From assembly GCF_000344155.1 (NCBI RefSeq), contig NZ_BAOQ01000001.1, positions 140,552-204,551 on the forward strand: a stretch of DNA of 64,000 bases, given 5' to 3'. A program made the translations under genes and the position numbers. Source of the DNA: Gordonia paraffinivorans NBRC 108238. Its GTDB lineage: Bacteria; Actinomycetota; Actinomycetes; Mycobacteriales; Mycobacteriaceae. The notes under the pieces were generated by a model that was not told the DNA's origin, searched no databases, and saw only the letters and a program-made list of their open reading frames with translations. Within the stretch, counting starts at the first letter, position 1, and each line of letters opens with the position of its first letter. This document shows positions 1 through 10,284 of the stretch, in pieces.

Positions 1-1311
1 GCGTTCGGCGCATTCGACACCGGCGACACCGCGTGGATCATCACCAGCGCGGCGCTGGTCCTGTTGATGACACCCGGACTCGCGTTCTTCTACGGCGGAC
101 TCGCACGAGGCAAGTCCGTCCTCAACATGATGATGATGTCGTTCATCTCGCTGGCCACCGTCAGCGTGGTGTATGTCCTCTGGGGCTTCTCGATGGCATT
201 CGGGAACGGCATCACCGGTGACGACGACATCGCCGGGTTGTTCTCGAACCCCTTCTCGCTCTTCGGCTCCGGCCAGCTGGCCGACACCATTCCCGGCCCG
301 GACGGGACCGAGCTGGTCGTGACCGGCGGCAACTCCATCCCGTCGTTCGTCTTCATGGGCTTCCAGCTGACCTTCGCGGTCATCACCGTCGCACTCATCT
401 CGGGTGCGCTGGCCGAGCGCGTGAAGTTCGCCACCTGGACCGTCTTCACCGTCCTGTGGGCGACCATCGTGTACTTCCCGCTCTCCCACATGGTGTGGGG
501 CGGCGGCATCATGTCGGGCGCCGAGAAGGGCTTCGCGTCGTGGATGTTCGGCAGCACCGACGGTGAGGCCAACGTCGCGCCGATCGACTTCGCCGGTGGC
601 ACCGTGGTCCACATCAACGCCGGTATGGCCGCTCTGGTCCTGGCCCTGATCGTCGGCAAGCGCGTCGGCTTCGGACGCACCGCCTACCGTCCGCACAACA
701 TCCCGTTCGTCATGCTGGGCGCCGCCCTCCTGTGGTTCGGCTGGTTCGGCTTCAACGCCGGCTCGGAGCTGGCCGCCGACGCCGCGACCGGTCTGGTCTG
801 GGTGAACACCACCGCCGCCACCGCCGCCGCGATCATCGGCTGGCTCGCAGTCGAACTCATCCGCGACAAGCACGCCACCAGCGTCGGCGCCGCATCGGGC
901 ATCGTGGCCGGTCTGGTCGCCATCACCCCCGCCTGTGGCAACCTGACCCCGGTCGGCTCGCTCATCCTGGGTGTCGTCGCGGGTGCGCTCGCGGCCCTGG
1001 CCATCGGCCTGAAGACCAAATTCGGCTACGACGACTCGCTCGACGTCGTCGGCGTCCACCTGGTCGCCGGCCTGTGGGGCACCGTCGGCGTCGGCCTGCT
1101 CGCCGTCGACACCGGCCTCTTCTGGGGCGGCGACTACAAGCAGCTCGTCGTCCAGGTCGTGATCGCGCTGTTCGCCCTCGTGTTCACCGGCGTGCTGACC
1201 GCGATCATCGCCCTGGTGCTCAAGCCTCTCGGCTGGCGTGTCAGCGACGAGGACGAGAAGAGCGGCATCGACGAGGCGGAACACGCCGAGACCGCCTACG
1301 AACTGGCATGA
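1..1311 (+). CDS. amt: Ammonium transporter Amt (5' end cut by window)
   Basis: Amt/MEP channel that brings ammonium (as NH3) across the cytoplasmic membrane. The reading frame is open from the first base, so the N-terminus lies outside the window; 436 residues are visible, most of the expected protein. The strongly hydrophobic chain carries family segments such as TPGLAFFYGG near the visible start, LIWF-type LLWFGWFGFNAGSE in the middle and GVHLVAGLWGTVGVGLLA near the end. The C-terminus is a short acidic cytoplasmic tail (DEDEKSGIDEAEHAE). glnK follows after 49 bp, the classic transporter plus PII regulator pair. The promoter lies outside the window. Confidence 0.97.
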   Translation, partial: AFGAFDTGDTAWIITSAALVLLMTPGLAFFYGGLARGKSVLNMMMMSFISLATVSVVYVLWGFSMAFGNGITGDDDIAGLFSNPFSLFGSGQLADTIPGPDGTELVVTGGNSIPSFVFMGFQLTFAVITVALISGALAERVKFATWTVFTVLWATIVYFPLSHMVWGGGIMSGAEKGFASWMFGSTDGEANVAPIDFAGGTVVHINAGMAALVLALIVGKRVGFGRTAYRPHNIPFVMLGAALLWFGWFGFNAGSELAADAATGLVWVNTTAATAAAIIGWLAVELIRDKHATSVGAASGIVAGLVAITPACGNLTPVGSLILGVVAGALAALAIGLKTKFGYDDSLDVVGVHLVAGLWGTVGVGLLAVDTGLFWGGDYKQLVVQVVIALFALVFTGVLTAIIALVLKPLGWRVSDEDEKSGIDEAEHAETAYELA

Positions 1312-1357
1312 CGCTCCAGACAATCGCTACTACGCTGACACCCGTGGAGAGGGATAA

Positions 1358-1699
<342 letters not shown>

Positions 1700-1730
1700 G
1701 TGAGCTCGTGCCCTTTCTGAACACCCGAAG

Positions 1731-1768
1731 GCGGCCCCGCGTCCGACGACCCGTCGGCGCGGGGCCGC
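1731..1768 (+). terminator. Strong hairpin between glnK and glnD
   Basis: GCGGCCCCGCG (1731-1741) pairs with CGCGGGGCCGC (1758-1768), and inside it CCGACG pairs with CGTCGG around a three-base ACC loop. Seventeen base pairs with one bulged T make this very stable. No U-tract follows, which is common for actinobacterial terminators. It would end or attenuate amt-glnK transcripts before glnD. Confidence 0.7.
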
Positions 1769-1831
1769 ACCGTTCACACCCGGTTTCTCCGGCGCACGCG
1801 CCGGAAGACCGCCCGAGACCAGGAGACTCCC

Positions 1832-4378
1832 GTAGCCGCAACCGATCTCGCCAAGACCCGCCGGCAGCTGACCGAGTCGAGCCGGAACGGGAAACTCGAC
1901 GCACCGGCACTCCGCCAGGTGCTCGTCGACCTGCACGAGTTCTGGCTGACCAGCAAGGGCGCCGAACTCGGCATCAAACCGAACAGTGGATTCGCCATCG
2001 TCGCCGTCGGCGGCCTGGGACGCGGTGAGCTGCTGCCGTATTCCGACCTCGACCTGATCCTGCTGCACGACGACATGCCCGCCGAGCGGGTCTCCGAGGT
2101 CGCCGACGGCCTCTGGTACCCGTTGTGGGACGCCAATATCCCGCTCGATCACAGCGTGCGGACCGTGCCGCAGGCGCTGCAGGTCGCCGCCGAGGACGTC
2201 ACCGCCGCGCTCGGGCTCCTCGAGGCCCGTCACATCGCCGGCGACGAGGATCTGTCCTCCCTGCTCATCGGCGGGGTCCGTCAGCAGTGGCGCAACGACA
2301 TCCGCAACCGCTTCTCCGACGTCGTCGCGCACGCCCAGGACCGGTGGCGTCGCGCCGGCGACATCGCGCATCGTGCCGAACCCGACCTGAAGAACGGCCG
2401 GGGCGGACTCCGCGACGTCCAGCTCCTCAACGCGCTCGCCATCGCCCAGCTCACCCACGGGATGGGCGGGCTGCGACCGGATTCGCCCGGAGCGAGGCCG
2501 CAGGCCGCCTACACCCGGCTGCTCGACATCCGGACCGAGCTGCACCGCATCGCCGGGCGCCCGCGCGAGCAGGTGCGGGCGCAGGACGCCGACGAGATCG
2601 GCGCCGCGCTGCGGATCGGGGACCGCTTCGACCTCGCGCGGGTCATCAGCGACTCCGCCCGCACCATCAGCTATTCCATCGACGTCGGCCTGCGCACGGC
2701 GGGTAACGCGCTGCCGCGCCGCGGCCTGGCCAAGCTCCGCCGGTCGCCGTTGCGCCGTCCGCTGGACGAGGGAGTCGTCGAGCACAGCGGCGAGATCGTG
2801 TTGGCGCGCAACGCGATTCCCAGCAAAGATCCCGGTCTGATCCTTCGCGTCGCGGCCGCGTCGGCCCGGACCGGCCTGCCGATCAGCGCCTCCACGCTGA
2901 GCCGCCTAGCCGACTACGCACCCGAACTCCGGGAGCCGTGGCCCGCCGAGGCGCTCAGCGACCTGCTGGTCCTGCTCAGCTCCGGCCACCACATGGTCGA
3001 TCCGATCGAGGCACTCGACCGCACCGGTCTGTGGGGCCGGCTCCTGCCGGAATGGGGCGCGGTCCGCGACCTGCCGCCGCGCGACGCGATCCACACCTGG
3101 ACGGTGGACCGCCACCTGGTGGAGACCGCCGCCTACGCGAGTTCGATGACGACGCGGGTGTCGCGCCCGGACCTGCTCGTGCTCGGTGCGCTCATCCACG
3201 ACCTCGGCAAGGGGCGCGGCGCAGACCACAGCGTCGTCGGCGCGGAACTCGCGGTCCAGGTCGGCAACAGGTTCGGGCTGTGGCCGCAGGACGTGCAGAT
3301 CCTGTCGGACATGGTCCGCCACCATCTGCTGCTGCCGCAGGTGGCGACCCGCCGGGATCTCGACGATCCGGCGACCGCCGAGTACGTGGCCACCACACTC
3401 GGTCACAACCGGGTCCTGCTCGAACTGCTCGCGGCACTCGCCGAGGCCGACTCCCTCGCGACCGGCCCGGGGGTGTGGGGGGAGTGGAAGGCCTCGCTGA
3501 TCGGCGAGCTCGTGCGGCGGTCGATGCGCCACATCGAGGGCGCGCCGCTCGAGGCGCCCGAACCGCTGACGCCCGAGCAGCTCGCGGTCGCGGCCGAGGC
3601 GGAGTACGCGGTGCGTCTCGTCCGCGCCGACGGTCAGCACACCTACGACGTGACGATGGTCGCGCCCGATCAATCGGGTCTGCTGTCGAAGATGGCGGGC
3701 ATCCTCGCACTCGGCGGGCTGCGCTCGCACAAGGCGACCGCGCAGAGCCACGAGGGCAAGGCGATCAACTCGTTCGTCGTGGTGCCGGTGTTCGGCAGTC
3801 CGCCCGACGCAGGCCTGCTCCGTCAGCAGCTCATCGCCGCGGTCAACGGCAAGCTCGACGTGCTCGGACGCCTCGACACGCGGGAGAAGGAGTCGCCGAT
3901 CCCGACCATCGCGACCGTGGCCACCCAGCCGGGTGCGGCGGTTGCGCTCGGTGCCAGCGCGGGCAGCACCGATCCCGATGTCGACGGGGCGGGCCACCCG
4001 AAGACTGCGGTGCCGGCGCTGTTCGCCGTCGCACCGCCGCGGGTGACGTGGCTCGACGCCCCGGGCTCCGGCGATCCCGGCGACCGGGAGGCCCTGCTCG
4101 AGGTGCGTTCCGACGACCGGGTCGGCTTGTTGAGCCGGGTCGCCGCGGTGCTCGAACGCCACGGCGCCGACATCCGATGGGCCAAGGTGTCCACGCTCGG
4201 CGCGACGGTCGTCGACATCTTCAGCCTCCGCCTGGCCGAGGACACCGACGAGGCGCGCACGACCATCGCCGAGGCGATCGTCGCCGTGTGCCCGCCGCCG
4301 CAGCCCAAGCGCGACCCCGACGGTGACGGCTCGTCGCCCGGCGGTGCGACCTCCAGGTCCGGGGTGCCGATCTCCTGA
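1832..4378 (+). CDS. glnD: Bifunctional PII uridylyl/adenylyl-transferase GlnD
   Basis: Modifies and demodifies PII according to nitrogen status. Domains in order: nucleotidyltransferase with GGLGRGELLPYSDLDL around residue 60; a middle helical region; an HD phosphohydrolase domain with DRHLVET, then ALIHDLGKG near residue 453; and two C-terminal ACT domains (near residues 605 and 754), each with a D-x-S/V-GLLS motif. The start is a problem. The frame reads VAATDLAKTRRQL from 1832, which resembles the N-terminus of mycobacterial GlnD as I remember it, and an AGGAG (1821-1825) stands six bases before. That codon is GTA, not GTG. The first conventional start is GTG 1919, which would remove 29 residues and has no clear Shine-Dalgarno. 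From 1832 the protein is 848 residues. Confidence 0.9.
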   Translation, partial: VAATDLAKTRRQLTESSRNGKLDAPALRQVLVDLHEFWLTSKGAELGIKPNSGFAIVAVGGLGRGELLPYSDLDLILLHDDMPAERVSEVADGLWYPLWDANIPLDHSVRTVPQALQVAAEDVTAALGLLEARHIAGDEDLSSLLIGGVRQQWRNDIRNRFSDVVAHAQDRWRRAGDIAHRAEPDLKNGRGGLRDVQLLNALAIAQLTHGMGGLRPDSPGARPQAAYTRLLDIRTELHRIAGRPREQVRAQDADEIGAALRIGDRFDLARVISDSARTISYSIDVGLRTAGNALPRRGLAKLRRSPLRRPLDEGVVEHSGEIVLARNAIPSKDPGLILRVAAASARTGLPISASTLSRLADYAPELREPWPAEALSDLLVLLSSGHHMVDPIEALDRTGLWGRLLPEWGAVRDLPPRDAIHTWTVDRHLVETAAYASSMTTRVSRPDLLVLGALIHDLGKGRGADHSVVGAELAVQVGNRFGLWPQDVQILSDMVRHHLLLPQVATRRDLDDPATAEYVATTLGHNRVLLELLAALAEADSLATGPGVWGEWKASLIGELVRRSMRHIEGAPLEAPEPLTPEQLAVAAEAEYAVRLVRADGQHTYDVTMVAPDQSGLLSKMAGILALGGLRSHKATAQSHEGKAINSFVVVPVFGSPPDAGLLRQQLIAAVNGKLDVLGRLDTREKESPIPTIATVATQPGAAVALGASAGSTDPDVDGAGHPKTAVPALFAVAPPRVTWLDAPGSGDPGDREALLEVRSDDRVGLLSRVAAVLERHGADIRWAKVSTLGATVVDIFSLRLAEDTDEARTTIAEAIVAVCPPPQPKRDPDGDGSSPGGATSRSGVPIS

Positions 4379-4416
4379 GTGTGAGGTCACCGGAACCACA
4401 TGGAAGTATGGGAACC

Positions 4417-5991
<1,575 letters not shown>

Positions 5992-5994
5992 CCC

Positions 5995-7074
5995 ATGGGC
6001 ACCGGCGCGCGTCACTATCGGGGCAACGATCCGTTGACCGGTGAACCGGTCGAGTTCTGGGTGAGCGGTGAGACCATCTCCACCACACCGGTTCCGGGAG
6101 CCGAGACCGCGGTCGACGGCGGCTGGATCCTGCCGGGCCTCGTCGACGCCCACAACCACGTGGGCATCGCGCCCGGGCTCGGCGTCGACATCGAGCAGGC
6201 CCGCGGATACGCCTACGCCGACGCCCGCGCCGGGACGCTGCTCATCCGCGAGGTCGGGTCCCCGCTGGACACCCACCCGCTCGACGACGACCCGCTGTGC
6301 CCGCGGTTCATCCGCGCCGGCAAGCACATCGCGCGCCCCAAGCGGTACCTGCGCGACTACGGCGTCGACCTCGACGACCCCGACGAGCTCGCCGCCGAGG
6401 TGGCGCGCCAAGCGCAGGCCGGCGACGGCTGGGTGAAGCTGGTCGGGGACTGGATCGACCGTGAGGTGGGCGACCTGGCGCCGCTGTGGAGTCGCGACCA
6501 GCTCGCGGCCGCGGTCGAGGTCGCGCACGCGCACGGCGCCCGGATCACCGCGCATGTCTTCGGCACCGACGCCCTCGTCGACCTGATCGACGTGGGCGTG
6601 GACTGCATCGAACACGGCACCGGACTCACCGGCGATCTCATCGACGAGATGGTGGAGCGTTCGATCGCCTTGGTGCCCACGATCATCCAGGTGGACAACT
6701 TCCCGGGGATCGCCGACGGCGCGGGCCGGTTCCCGACCTACGCCGCCCACATGCGCAAGCTGTACGCCGACGCGCCGGCGGTGTTCGACGCCGCGCGCGA
6801 GGCCGGCGTGGCGATCTTCGCCGGCACCGACGCGGGCGGGTTCGTCGAGCACGGTCGCATCGTCGACGAGATCGAGAAGCTCTCGGCTGTCGGACTCGGC
6901 AACGCGGGCGCCATCGCGGCCGCGAGCACCGAGCCGCGGCGGTGGCTCGGCGCGGGCCTCCTCGACGACGGCGATCGCGCGGATTTCGTTGTGTACGAGG
7001 AGAATCCGGTTGACGACCTCGGTGTGCTGCGTCACCCCTCGACCGTGGTGTCATCGGGCCGACATCTGTTGTGA
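5995..7074 (+). CDS. Amidohydrolase family protein
   Basis: Metal-dependent hydrolase of the amidohydrolase superfamily, 359 residues, cytoplasmic. Metal ligands are visible: HNH at 53-55 (VDAHNHVGI), a candidate carboxylated lysine K148 (GWVKLV), H187 (ITAHVFG), H207 (CIEHGTG) and catalytic D279 (FAGTDAGG). This set is that of imidazolonepropionase/prolidase-like members, but the substrate cannot be told from sequence. It starts 3 bp after ffh and is probably cotranscribed; the same neighbour follows ffh in mycobacteria from memory. No signal peptide is seen. Confidence 0.88.
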   Translation: MGTGARHYRGNDPLTGEPVEFWVSGETISTTPVPGAETAVDGGWILPGLVDAHNHVGIAPGLGVDIEQARGYAYADARAGTLLIREVGSPLDTHPLDDDPLCPRFIRAGKHIARPKRYLRDYGVDLDDPDELAAEVARQAQAGDGWVKLVGDWIDREVGDLAPLWSRDQLAAAVEVAHAHGARITAHVFGTDALVDLIDVGVDCIEHGTGLTGDLIDEMVERSIALVPTIIQVDNFPGIADGAGRFPTYAAHMRKLYADAPAVFDAAREAGVAIFAGTDAGGFVEHGRIVDEIEKLSAVGLGNAGAIAAASTEPRRWLGAGLLDDGDRADFVVYEENPVDDLGVLRHPSTVVSSGRHLL

Positions 7075-7125
7075 GGAACGCCACAAGCGGTTCGCTGGTT
7101 GCGTTTCCTACTCGCGCGTAAGGTA

Positions 7126-7340
7126 GCAACCGCGTTGCAACGGTCCGTGAGGGGACGGACCGAAGAGTTCCGCGCTGACCCTGCCGAATCCAGGGGGCCG
7201 TCGAGGGGGATCGACGGGGGATACGGTCGGGAGTCGCGCCTGCGCCCGGGGGCCGAATTCGTTCGGGGGGCGTGAGAGACGAGCGACGTACGGCATGTGG
7301 TTGTTCTCGCGGGGTGGACAACCACATGCCGTTTCTTTTT
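7126..7340 (+). ncRNA. Candidate multi-hairpin small RNA ahead of rpsP
   Basis: The 460 bp between the amidohydrolase and rpsP hold no credible gene but many perfect hairpins in series: GCAAC/GTTGC (7126-7138); CGGTCCGT/ACGGACCG (7141-7162) with loop GAGGGG; CCGTCGA/TCGACGG (7198-7217) with loop GGGGGA; CCGAA/TTCGG with a TTCG loop, flanked by CGCCC/GGGCG; and a final 14-bp intrinsic terminator. A TAAGGT box at 7119-7124 could be its -10, giving a transcript of about 210 bases. Several loops are G-rich. The alternative is a leader or terminator region only. It matches no Rfam family I recognise. Confidence 0.45.
7291..7340 (+). terminator. Intrinsic terminator with U-tract
   Basis: CGGCATGTGGTTGT (7291-7304) and ACAACCACATGCCG (7318-7331) form a perfect 14-bp stem with a 13-base loop, followed at once by TTTCTTTTT (7332-7340). 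It acts on plus-strand transcripts, about 190 bp upstream of rpsP, so it ends something transcribed from the gene-free region or from ffh-amidohydrolase. Confidence 0.9.
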
Positions 7341-7380
7341 CACCGGTTTCCGTCGGCCCGTCCGGGTCCGGATGCCGGAT

Positions 7381-7410
7381 TTCATCCCGGGCCGTCCGGT
7401 CTGGCAGAAT
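7381..7410 (+). promoter_or_regulatory. Candidate promoter of rpsP
   Basis: TTCATC (7381-7386), an 18-bp spacer and CAGAAT (7405-7410) within TCTGGCAGAATGG. The same layout and nearly the same bases occur before rplS. Transcription would start near 7417, giving a leader of about 118 bases, after the terminator at 7291-7340 has insulated it. Confidence 0.6.
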
Positions 7411-7534
7411 GGTCTGTCGGTTCGTCGGATCCGGTCACGGCCGCCCGACGGTCACACCGAAACAGATCGCAAAACCGGGTCCACCAGTCCGGGTGGACCG
7501 CAGAATTGCGCAGTGACCACACGAAAGTAGTGAC

Positions 7535-7996
7535 ATGGCTGTCAAGATCAAGCTCACGCGGCTCGGCAAGATCCGCAACCCGCAGTACCGCATCGTCGTC
7601 GCCGACGCTCGGACCCGCCGCAACGGCCGGGTGATCGAGACCATCGGCAAGTACCACCCCAAGGAAGAGCCGAGCTTGATCGAGGTCGACTCCGAGCGCG
7701 TGCAGTACTGGCTCGGCGTCGGTGCGCAGCCGACCGAGCCCGTCGCGGCCATCCTGAAGATCACCGGTGACTGGCAGAAGTTCAAGGGCCTGCCGGGCGC
7801 CGAGGGCACCCTGAAGAAGGCCGAGCCCAAGCCGTCCAAGCTGGACCTGTTCAACGCCGCGCTCGCCGCCGCCGAGAACGAGCCGGTCACCGAGGCCGTC
7901 ACCCCGAAGAAGAAGGCCGCCAAGAAGGACGAGGCCCCGGCCGAGGAAGCCGCTGCCGAGGCTCCGGCCGAGGCCGCCGCAGAGGGTGACGCGTGA
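7535..7996 (+). CDS. rpsP: 30S ribosomal protein S16
   Basis: Small-subunit protein S16, needed for assembly of the 16S rRNA body. It begins [24 protein letters not shown], trimmed here to its hallmark [11 protein letters not shown], and contains [14 protein letters not shown]. The core is about 85 residues; the remaining residues to 153 are a Lys/Ala/Glu-rich, probably disordered tail typical of actinobacterial S16. GAAAG lies before the ATG. The stop overlaps the next start by four bases, coupling it to khpA. Confidence 0.97.
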   Translation: MAVKIKLTRLGKIRNPQYRIVVADARTRRNGRVIETIGKYHPKEEPSLIEVDSERVQYWLGVGAQPTEPVAAILKITGDWQKFKGLPGAEGTLKKAEPKPSKLDLFNAALAAAENEPVTEAVTPKKKAAKKDEAPAEEAAAEAPAEAAAEGDA

Positions 7997-8235
7997 GCGC
8001 TGTCGTCGCCGACGCGGTCGAGCACCTGGTCCGCGGGATCGTCTCCAACCCGGATGACGTCCGGGTCGACCTCGTCACCGGTCGTCGCGGCCGGCTCGTC
8101 GAGGTCCACGTGAGCCCCGAAGACCTGGGCAAGGTCATCGGCCGCAACGGCCGGACCGCGACCGCACTGCGGACCCTCGTCGCCGGCATCGGCGGACGCG
8201 GCATGCGCGTCGACATCGTCGACACCGACCGCTGA
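7993..8235 (+). CDS. khpA: KH-domain RNA-binding protein
   Basis: Small 80-residue single KH-domain protein of the YlqC/KhpA family, which binds RNA, in some bacteria as a partner of KhpB. The KH signature is visible as [25 protein letters not shown], here cited by its [11 protein letters not shown] core. The GTG start overlaps the rpsP stop (GTGA), so translation is coupled. The rpsP-khpA-rimM-trmD order is conserved across Gram-positive bacteria, pointing to a role in ribosome biogenesis or RNA metabolism. Confidence 0.92.
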   Translation: MSAVVADAVEHLVRGIVSNPDDVRVDLVTGRRGRLVEVHVSPEDLGKVIGRNGRTATALRTLVAGIGGRGMRVDIVDTDR

Positions 8236-8261
8236 TCCGAACAGCACGGGACGCCTCCATC

Positions 8262-8795
8262 GTGGATCTCGTCGTCGGGCGTGTGGTCAAGTCACACGGC
8301 ATTCGTGGCGAAGTCGTCGTCGACATCCGTACCGATGAGCCCGAACTGCGCTTCGCGCGCGGTTCGGTCCTGCGCGGCCGTCTGCCGCGCGGGGGCGGGG
8401 AACGTGAATTCACCGTGACAGCCGCCCGGGAACATTCCGGGCGGCTGTTGGTGTCTCTCGCCGAGGTCTCCGATCGCGACTCGGCCGACGCGTTGCGCGG
8501 AACGCTGTTCCTCATCGACTCCTCGGAGGTCGAGCCCTCCGACGATCCGGACGAGTTCTACGACCACGAACTCGAAGGGGTGCCCGTTCAACTCACCGAC
8601 GGCACCGGGGTCGGGGTCGTCGAGTCGGTCCTGCACCTGCCCGCGAGCGAGCTGCTCTCCGTGCGGACGACCGACGACCGGGAGGTGCTCGTGCCGTTCG
8701 TGAAGGAGATCGTGCCGACGGTGACGCGTGAGCTCATCGTCATCGACCCGCCGGAAGGGCTGCTCGATCCCGAGTCGGCCGACTCGGACAGATGA
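8262..8795 (+). CDS. rimM: 16S rRNA processing protein RimM
   Basis: Assembly factor that helps mature the 3' domain of 16S rRNA and binds S19. It has 177 residues: an N-terminal RimM beta-barrel beginning [18 protein letters not shown] (GTG start) and a C-terminal PRC-barrel with [10 protein letters not shown] and [10 protein letters not shown]. The short, low-complexity C-terminus ends 10 bp before trmD. It lies in the conserved rpsP-khpA-rimM-trmD operon. Confidence 0.95.
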   Translation: MDLVVGRVVKSHGIRGEVVVDIRTDEPELRFARGSVLRGRLPRGGGEREFTVTAAREHSGRLLVSLAEVSDRDSADALRGTLFLIDSSEVEPSDDPDEFYDHELEGVPVQLTDGTGVGVVESVLHLPASELLSVRTTDDREVLVPFVKEIVPTVTRELIVIDPPEGLLDPESADSDR

Positions 8796-8805
8796 GGATC
8801 GGACG

Positions 8806-9546
8806 ATGAGGATCGACGTCGTCACGATCTTCCCGGAATATCTCACCCCGCTGCGGGTCGCCCTGCTGGGGAAGGCGATCGACGCCGGCAAGATCAGCGT
8901 CGACGTCCACGACCTGCGCGACTGGACCCACGACGTCCATCGCAGCGTCGACGACTCGCCGTACGGCGGCGGCCCCGGCATGGTCATGAAGCCCGAGGTG
9001 TGGGGTCCCTGCCTGGACGACGTGTGCCCCGACGACGCGCTGCTCGTCGTGCCCACGCCGGCGGGCGTGCCGTTCACCCAGTCCACCGCTCAACGGTGGA
9101 GCACCGAGAAGCACCTCGTCTTCGCCTGCGGCCGGTACGAGGGCATCGACCAGCGGGTCTTCGACGACGCGGCGCGCCGGGTGCGCGTCGAAGAGGTCTC
9201 GCTCGGTGACTTCGTCCTCATCGGCGGCGAGGTCGCGGCGATGGCGATGATCGAGGCCACCGTCCGTCTCATCGACGGCGTGCTCGGCAATCCCCGGTCG
9301 CACCAGGAGGATTCGTTCTCCGACGGTCTGCTCGAAGGGCCGAGCTACACCCGCCCGGTGAGTTGGCGGGGACTCGACGTCCCGCCGGTGCTGCTCTCCG
9401 GCGATCACGCGAAGGTCGCGCAGTGGCGCCACGAGCAGGCGCTCGCGCGGACCCGCGAACGTCGGCCCGATCTGCTCGCCGGCACCCCTCACGATCCCGC
9501 GGCGGATGTGAATCCCGACGACTGCGGGGAGCCGGATCCCCGCTAG
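8806..9546 (+). CDS. trmD: tRNA (guanine37-N1)-methyltransferase
   Basis: Makes m1G37 in tRNAs with a G at position 36, which prevents +1 frameshifting; the SAM-binding site is a trefoil knot. The N-terminus is [13 protein letters not shown], and the knot motifs [26 protein letters not shown] and [14 protein letters not shown] are all present. Length 246, usual for the family. ATG 8806 fits the family start; upstream in-frame codons lie within rimM. After trmD the conserved order is broken by three type VII-like genes before rplS. Confidence 0.97.
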   Translation: MRIDVVTIFPEYLTPLRVALLGKAIDAGKISVDVHDLRDWTHDVHRSVDDSPYGGGPGMVMKPEVWGPCLDDVCPDDALLVVPTPAGVPFTQSTAQRWSTEKHLVFACGRYEGIDQRVFDDAARRVRVEEVSLGDFVLIGGEVAAMAMIEATVRLIDGVLGNPRSHQEDSFSDGLLEGPSYTRPVSWRGLDVPPVLLSGDHAKVAQWRHEQALARTRERRPDLLAGTPHDPAADVNPDDCGEPDPR

Positions 9547-9601
9547 GATCTCCGGGAACCCACGGCCGGGGTGCCGGCCGGAGAACGTCCAGGGGGATGG
9601 C

Positions 9602-9916
9602 ATGCAGGGCTATTCGGCGATGGTCGAGGAACTCGACCGCCAACGCGCCGAACTCACGCGCATCCGCGCCGCCCTGTCGGATCTGACGTCCCGCGCCACC
9701 AGTCACGACCGGCTGGTCGCGGTGACCGTCAACGCCCGCGGACTCGCCGTCGACATCTCCATCGAACCCGCGGCGCTGCGGCGCTACCGGGCCGAGCAGC
9801 TGTCGGAGCTGCTGACCACCCTCGTCGCCGAGGCCGATCGTGCCCTGGATGCGCGTCGGGCCGAGTTGCTCGCGGCGGCAGAAGTCTCCGAACCCGACTA
9901 CCGCGACGTCCGATGA
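9602..9916 (+). CDS. YbaB/EbfC-like small protein, first gene of inserted cassette
   Basis: A 104-residue protein with a long N-terminal helix (YSAMVEELDRQRAELTRIRA), a beta segment (AVTVNARGLAVDISI) and a C-terminal helix. This resembles the YbaB/EbfC fold seen in small proteins next to mycobacterial type VII secretion genes. An AGGGGG Shine-Dalgarno precedes the ATG, and a TAGGAT box (9544-9549) overlapping the trmD stop could be a separate promoter. Its stop overlaps the next start (ATGA). The function is unknown; possibly nucleoid- or chaperone-related. Family assignment is tentative. Confidence 0.6.
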   Translation: MQGYSAMVEELDRQRAELTRIRAALSDLTSRATSHDRLVAVTVNARGLAVDISIEPAALRRYRAEQLSELLTTLVAEADRALDARRAELLAAAEVSEPDYRDVR

Positions 9917-10284
9917 CCGACTCCGATCCGTCGCACCGGGAAGACGCCAACGGGCGCCTGGCAGTCGACCCCATGGCCGCGACGGATCTCTCGACCCGGC
10001 TCGCCAAGGCCGAGACCCGGCTCCAGACAGTGCATTCCGAGCTCCTCGAACTGCTCGCCGACGCCGACACCGCGATCGGGGTCGGGGCGGCGGCCTCGGC
10101 ATTCCGCCAGGGGTTCGGACCCGCCACTCAGGTGACCGACCTCCTGAGGGACCTGACGACGCGTCTCGGTGCGTACCGAGAGGTCGTCACCCGGGGCGTC
10201 GATGCCGTCGCCGATGCCGACCACGACGCCGCCGCGATGCTCGGCGACGAGGCCGCGGGGCCGCAAGCGGGGACGTCGCGATGA
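9913..10284 (+). CDS. Helical protein, possible type VII secretion substrate
   Basis: A 123-residue, mostly alpha-helical protein with no membrane segment or signal peptide. Heptad-rich helices run over DLSTRLAKAETRLQTVHSELL and QVTDLLRDLTTRLGAYREVV. Size and the small helical hairpin resemble WXG100 or EspC/DUF2580-like ESX-associated proteins, but no WXG motif is seen. The ATG at 9913 overlaps the preceding stop, and its own stop overlaps the next start, so all three genes are translationally coupled. Annotated as a real gene because of this coupling; function unproven. Confidence 0.6.
   Translation: MTDSDPSHREDANGRLAVDPMAATDLSTRLAKAETRLQTVHSELLELLADADTAIGVGAAASAFRQGFGPATQVTDLLRDLTTRLGAYREVVTRGVDAVADADHDAAAMLGDEAAGPQAGTSR

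Noticed and set aside
7126..7340. SRP RNA, tmRNA or RNase P RNA in the gene-free region
   Set aside because: No GGAA apical tetraloop of SRP RNA, no tRNA-like ends, and no conserved P-RNA core could be recognised.
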